A DNA stretch of 55,293 bases from Clostridiales bacterium (GTDB lineage: Bacteria > Bacillota > Clostridia > Oscillospirales > Oscillospiraceae), in NCBI GenBank assembly GCA_004558025.1, contig SFEG01000013.1, positions 1-55,293 on the forward strand, given 5' to 3'. Under the pieces are notes generated by a model. It was not told the DNA's origin, searched no databases, and worked only from the letters and a program-made list of their open reading frames with translations. This document shows, one piece after another, positions 52,308 through 55,293 of this stretch; the stretch's first letter is position 1; the number at the start of each line of letters is the position of its first letter. The position numbers and the translations under genes were made by a program.

Positions 52308-53843
52308 TTACTTCATTGCAACGACTGCATCGAAGTCCTCGCAGATCTTTGCGTCGGGAGCCTTGGTCAGCAGGGAAACGATAACGATGAAGATGCAGGA
52401 GGTCACGAACGCGGGAAGCAGCTCGTAGATCGCGAACGCTCCGCCGATGGGGGCGATTACGTACTTCCAGATGAAGACCATCGCAGCGCCGGAGAACATG
52501 CCGGCGATAGCGCCCCACTTGTTGCAGCGCTTCCAGTACAGCGAGAACAGAACGATGGGGCCGAAGGTTGCGCCGAAGCCTGCCCATGCAAAGGAGACAA
52601 CGCGGAAGATGGAGCTCGTGGGGTCAAGAGCGAACAGCACGCCGCAGATCGCAATGCACAGAACGGTCACGCGTGCAACGACCATGCTCTTCTTGTCGCT
52701 CAGCTCAACGCCGAACACACCGCGGATAATGTTCTGCGCAATGGCGCTTGCCGCGGCAAGGAGCTGAACGTCGGCGGTGGACATTGTAGCCGCGAGAATG
52801 CCGGCCAAAACAAGACCCGCGAGGATGGCGAAGAATGCGCCGTACTCGGACAGGACTGCCGCGATGGAGACGATCAGAGACTCAGCCGAGGATGCATCTC
52901 CGAACATGGTGACGATGTTCTCCTTGGCCATGGAATAGCCGACGATACCGATGATGACCGCGACGGACAGGGAAACGACGACCCAAATGGTAGCTACACG
53001 GCGGCTGAGCTTGAGCTTGTTTTCGTCCTCAATAGCCATGAAGTGCAGAATGACGTGGGGCATACCGAAGTAGCCGAGCGACCATGCAAGGGTGGAGATG
53101 ATCTTGAGCGTTCCGAACTCACCCGCCTCGGCAGCCATGATGTTGGTGGATGCGGTGAAGCTCAGGTAGCCGGGGATAGCCTTCGCGTTTGCGACGACCT
53201 GCTCCCAACCGCCGACGGAATTTATGCCGAAGATAAGGACAACTGCCAGCGCAAAGACCATGATGAGGCTCTGAACAAGGCTCGTTACCGATGCCGCCTT
53301 GAAGCCGCCGCATGCGGTGTAGGCAACGATGACAGCTGCGCTGATGATCATTGTGGGGACGTAGTCAAAGCCGAACAGGGTTCCGAAAAGCTTGCCGCAG
53401 GCCGAGAAGCCGGATGCGGTGTAGGGGACGTAGAACACGATGATCGTGATAGCGCCGAGCAGCTCGATGAGCTTGGTGTCGTCATAGAAGCGCTTGGATA
53501 TGTACTCGGGCAAAGTCAGAGCGCCGAGACGCACCGAGTAGCGGCGCAGACGCTTTGCAACGAACAGCCAGTTGAGATAGGTGCCTATCGCAAGGCCGAT
53601 AGCTGTCCAGCTTGCTTCCGCGACACCGCAGAAGAACGCAAGACCCGGAACGCCCATGAGCAGATACGCGCTCATGTCCGAGGCCTCGGTGGAAAGCGCC
53701 GTAACGATAGGCCCGAGCTTGCGGCCGCCGAGGTAGAACTCGTGCGTGTCGGACTGGCCCTTGGAATAGTAAACGCCGATAGCTACCATGCCTGCAAGGT
53801 AGACGACAATGGCGATAAGAATACAAATGATATTAGCTGACAT
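52308..53843 (-). CDS. putP: Sodium/solute symporter, PutP type (probably sodium/proline)
   Basis: 511 residues, SSS family, about thirteen helices. GYVSK-like YYSKGQSDTHEFYLGGRKLG near the N-terminus, TEASDMSAYLLMGVPG, TLPEYISKRFYDD and STADVQLLAAASAIAQNI match PutP, including the Ser/Thr residues of the sodium site. I start at the ATG at 53843 after TTGGAG. It is divergent from a LysR gene, with promoters for both in the 180-bp gap, so the LysR probably controls it. Proline as substrate is by family resemblance. Confidence 0.91.
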   Translation of the reverse strand: MSANIICILIAIVVYLAGMVAIGVYYSKGQSDTHEFYLGGRKLGPIVTALSTEASDMSAYLLMGVPGLAFFCGVAEASWTAIGLAIGTYLNWLFVAKRLRRYSVRLGALTLPEYISKRFYDDTKLIELLGAITIIVFYVPYTASGFSACGKLFGTLFGFDYVPTMIISAAVIVAYTACGGFKAASVTSLVQSLIMVFALAVVLIFGINSVGGWEQVVANAKAIPGYLSFTASTNIMAAEAGEFGTLKIISTLAWSLGYFGMPHVILHFMAIEDENKLKLSRRVATIWVVVSLSVAVIIGIVGYSMAKENIVTMFGDASSAESLIVSIAAVLSEYGAFFAILAGLVLAGILAATMSTADVQLLAAASAIAQNIIRGVFGVELSDKKSMVVARVTVLCIAICGVLFALDPTSSIFRVVSFAWAGFGATFGPIVLFSLYWKRCNKWGAIAGMFSGAAMVFIWKYVIAPIGGAFAIYELLPAFVTSCIFIVIVSLLTKAPDAKICEDFDAVVAMK

Positions 53844-53878
53844 GTTTCTTTCTCCAATCATTTTTAAACGATGTTTGC

Positions 53879-53907
53879 ATTATAGACTCGCAAAAAATGC
53901 ATTGCAA
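53879..53907 (-). promoter_or_regulatory. Promoter of the symporter gene
   Basis: On the minus strand TTGCAA, 17 bases, TATAAT. Confidence 0.7.
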
Positions 53908-53929
53908 GGCGAAAGTCAGCAAAAACAAC

Positions 53930-53957
53930 TTGATTTTTCGGGAAAATGGGGTATATT
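53930..53957 (+). promoter_or_regulatory. Promoter of the second LysR gene
   Basis: TTGATT, 16 bases, TATATT. Confidence 0.5.
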
Positions 53958-53976
53958 ATTACCATGCCTAATAATT

Positions 53977-53992
53977 TTCATGTCAACATGAA
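53977..53992. promoter_or_regulatory. Palindrome in the symporter-LysR gap
   Basis: TTCATG-TCAA-CATGAA, between the LysR -10 and its ribosome site. A candidate autoregulatory operator. Confidence 0.4.
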
Positions 53993-54023
53993 TTAAATTC
54001 ATACAAATCCCCGGAGGACACAA

Positions 54024-54905
54024 ATGAGCATTTCAAAATATGAGACGCTGGCCAAGGTCGTGGAGCTCGGCAGCCTTACGCGGGCGGCGGACGCTCTGGG
54101 CTGTACGCAGTCGGCGGTCAGCCATACTATTAATAACTTAGAGGCCGAGCTCGGCTTTTCGGTCATAACCCGCTCGCGCGCGGGAGTTAAGCTGACAGGC
54201 GACGGCGAGCGCATAATGCCGTCTATACGCGGCATGCTCAACTATGAAGAGCAGCTGCGGCAAACGGCCTCCGCCATACGCGGCCTCGATTCCGGCACCG
54301 TGCGCATTGGGGCGTTCACCTCCGTCGCCGTTCACTGGCTGCCCGGCGTCATAAAGGAATTTCAGCACGATTATCCCAACGTCGACTTAAAGCTTCTCAA
54401 CGGCGACTATTACGATGTCGAGCGCTGGATAGAGGAGGGGAGCATCGACCTCGGCTTCGTAAACGTTCCGACGCAGCTGCGGTGCGAGTGCATACCGCTG
54501 ATGGAGGACAGACTGCTGGCCATACTCCCGCACGGGCACAAGTTCGAGTCATATCCCAAGTTTCCGCTCGTCGAGTGTGAGACGGAGGCATTCATAACGC
54601 TTTTGGAGGAATCAAACCACGACGCGAACCGCGCCCTCGCCGCTGCCGGAGTAAAGCCGAACATCCGCTTTTCAACAAAGGATGACTACGCCATCATAGC
54701 GATGGTCGAAAAGGGGCTCGGCATATCTATCATGCCGGAGCTTCTGCTGAGCGGGCGGCACGACGATATCGTCATAAAGGAGCTCGTTCCGCCCTCAAAG
54801 CGCGTCATCGGCCTTGCAATAACCGAAACCAGCCGCAACAGCCCCGCCACACGCAAATTCGCCGACTACACCGTCGATTGGGTGCGCCGCGGCGGTATTA
54901 GCTGA
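54024..54905 (+). CDS. LysR-family transcriptional regulator
   Basis: 293 residues. The HTH is in YETLAKVVELGSLTRAADAL and CTQSAVSHTINNLEAELGFSV; the effector domain starts GTVRIGAFTSVAVHWLPGVI and ends with KRVIGLAITETSR. CGGAGG lies upstream of the ATG. It is divergent from the PutP-type symporter, a classical LysR arrangement. A 10-bp hairpin TAGCTGACGG/CCGTCAGCTA (54899-54931) spans its stop codon. Confidence 0.92.
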   Translation: MSISKYETLAKVVELGSLTRAADALGCTQSAVSHTINNLEAELGFSVITRSRAGVKLTGDGERIMPSIRGMLNYEEQLRQTASAIRGLDSGTVRIGAFTSVAVHWLPGVIKEFQHDYPNVDLKLLNGDYYDVERWIEEGSIDLGFVNVPTQLRCECIPLMEDRLLAILPHGHKFESYPKFPLVECETEAFITLLEESNHDANRALAAAGVKPNIRFSTKDDYAIIAMVEKGLGISIMPELLLSGRHDDIVIKELVPPSKRVIGLAITETSRNSPATRKFADYTVDWVRRGGIS

Positions 54906-54931
54906 CGGAAGTCGAACACCCCCGTCAGCTA

Positions 54932-54960
54932 TTGCTGAAGTATATATTTCGTGCTAATAA
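54932..54960 (+). promoter_or_regulatory. Promoter ahead of a truncated gene
   Basis: TTGCTG, 17 bases, TAATAA, followed by AGAGAGGA and an ATG at 54997. Confidence 0.5.
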
Positions 54961-54996
54961 AAAATTTACGAATTTTCCGTTTAGAGAGGATATGAA

Positions 54997-55038
54997 ATGA
55001 AGATCGTAATAGTCGGCGCGGCATTAGCTATCAGCTAA
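54997..55038 (+). pseudogene. 5' remnant of a gene for a Rossmann-fold protein, cut off after 13 codons
   Basis: With its own promoter and ribosome site (AGAGAGGA, 6 bases), this frame reads MKIVIVGA, the typical first strand and glycine loop of NAD(P)-binding proteins such as TrkA, then ALAIS and stop. The last codons come from TTAGCTATCAGCTAA, the GATAGC-type repeat DNA seen elsewhere, and a large palindrome follows at once. I infer that the rest of the gene was deleted or displaced by repeat DNA. A genuine 13-residue peptide cannot be excluded but seems unlikely. Confidence 0.5.
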
Positions 55039-55092
55039 TTTTTTTAGTAACAAATTGATTGCGCATGCAATCGATTTGTTACTAAAAAAATT
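55037..55092. repeat. Inverted repeat with 26-bp arms
   Basis: Arms 55037-55062 and 55067-55092 flank a 4-base GCAT loop. They begin AATTTTTTTAGTAACAAAT and differ at a single position, which is still a G-U pair in RNA. It looks like a strong bidirectional terminator or the fused ends of a small mobile element. Confidence 0.8.
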
Positions 55093-55103
55093 CACAAAAA
55101 TGC

Positions 55104-55132
55104 TTGAAACCTGCGATAGCGTATGCTATAAT
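55104..55132 (+). promoter_or_regulatory. Promoter of the secreted-protein gene at the window end
   Basis: TTGAAA, 17 bases, TATAAT with an extended -10 (TGC just before it). Confidence 0.75.
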
Positions 55133-55230
55133 CAAGAAAAATATGTTTGGAGAGGATTTTCGTCCGAATTCAAGCGTATTTGACAAAACTTTTTCAACCC
55201 AATATCTTAAACGGAGGTAAACAAGAGAAA

Positions 55231-55293
55231 ATGAAAAAGAGACTGTTGAGCATGCTGATGGCTGTTCTCATGATCGCATCTCTGGTTCCTGCT
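55231..55293 (+). CDS. Secreted protein, first 21 codons only
   Basis: The window ends inside this gene. The visible part is a signal peptide: MKKRLLSML followed by a hydrophobic stretch ending in SLVPA. It is similar to the start of the SLH surface protein at 3130, so another surface-layer-type protein is plausible. GGAGG lies 13 bases upstream of the ATG, rather far; a leader of about 90 bases follows its strong promoter. Confidence 0.6.
   Translation, partial: MKKRLLSMLMAVLMIASLVPA

Overview
The window (55.3 kb, moderately GC-rich) looks like the chromosome of a Gram-positive, endospore-forming anaerobe of the class Clostridia, most likely an Oscillospirales-type gut bacterium. The evidence is a spoIIR gene, an HrcA/CIRCE-controlled hrcA-grpE-dnaK-dnaJ block, a T-box leader, a lysine riboswitch, type III glutamine synthetase, S-layer-homology surface proteins, and many TTGACA-17-TATAAT promoters with GGAGG ribosome binding sites. 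The genus assignment is inference; no rRNA gene is present.

Layout. 1-816: repeat-rich DNA without a recognisable gene. 817-8170: a PLP aminotransferase (minus), a TetR regulator, a large LRR/SLH surface protein, hflX and a YigZ-family gene. 8171-13220: a candidate small RNA, then dgt, dnaG and rpoD interrupted by repeats. 13476-18666: CIRCE-controlled hrcA-grpE-dnaK, then dnaJ after a hairpin-rich spacer. 18687-21500: a solitary MarR, then an apparently autoregulated tetR-yhhN-lipid kinase operon. 21581-23375: two-subunit aconitase X. 23433-30800: nucleoside salvage and uptake (udk-tdk on minus; deoD, a BMP lipoprotein and its ABC transporter on plus). 30846-35549: eamA and a ComEC-like metallo-hydrolase (minus), then apgM-ispE and spoIIR. 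35582-39275 (minus): split transketolase, galactokinase, MscS. 39470-40637: prfB. 40786-43593 (minus): a lysine-riboswitch-controlled amino acid ABC transporter. 44106-52252: a LysR gene, a second candidate small RNA, then an Asn T-box ahead of asnB-glnN-pyrG-nadE-bioY, a nitrogen and cofactor operon. 52308-54905: a Na+/solute symporter divergent from a LysR gene. 54906-55293: a gene start cut off after 13 codons beside a 26-bp-arm palindrome, and the first 21 codons of a secreted protein.

Most notable observations. (1) The substrate-binding lipoprotein at 42391-43284 has the two halves of the SBP_bac_3 fold in reversed order, so it reads as a natural circular permutation, and it lies behind a clear lysine riboswitch. 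(2) Two unannotated short transcription units, about 8217-8302 and 45171-45282, each have a promoter, a foldable body and a terminator. (3) A family of intergenic repeats with at least twelve copies of one core is scattered through the window. (4) The spoIIR ribosome binding site is buried in the ispE terminator, with a sigma-F-like promoter placed so that its transcript would lack the sequestering arm. (5) prfB has no programmed frameshift, with an in-frame CTT-GAG where the shift site normally sits.
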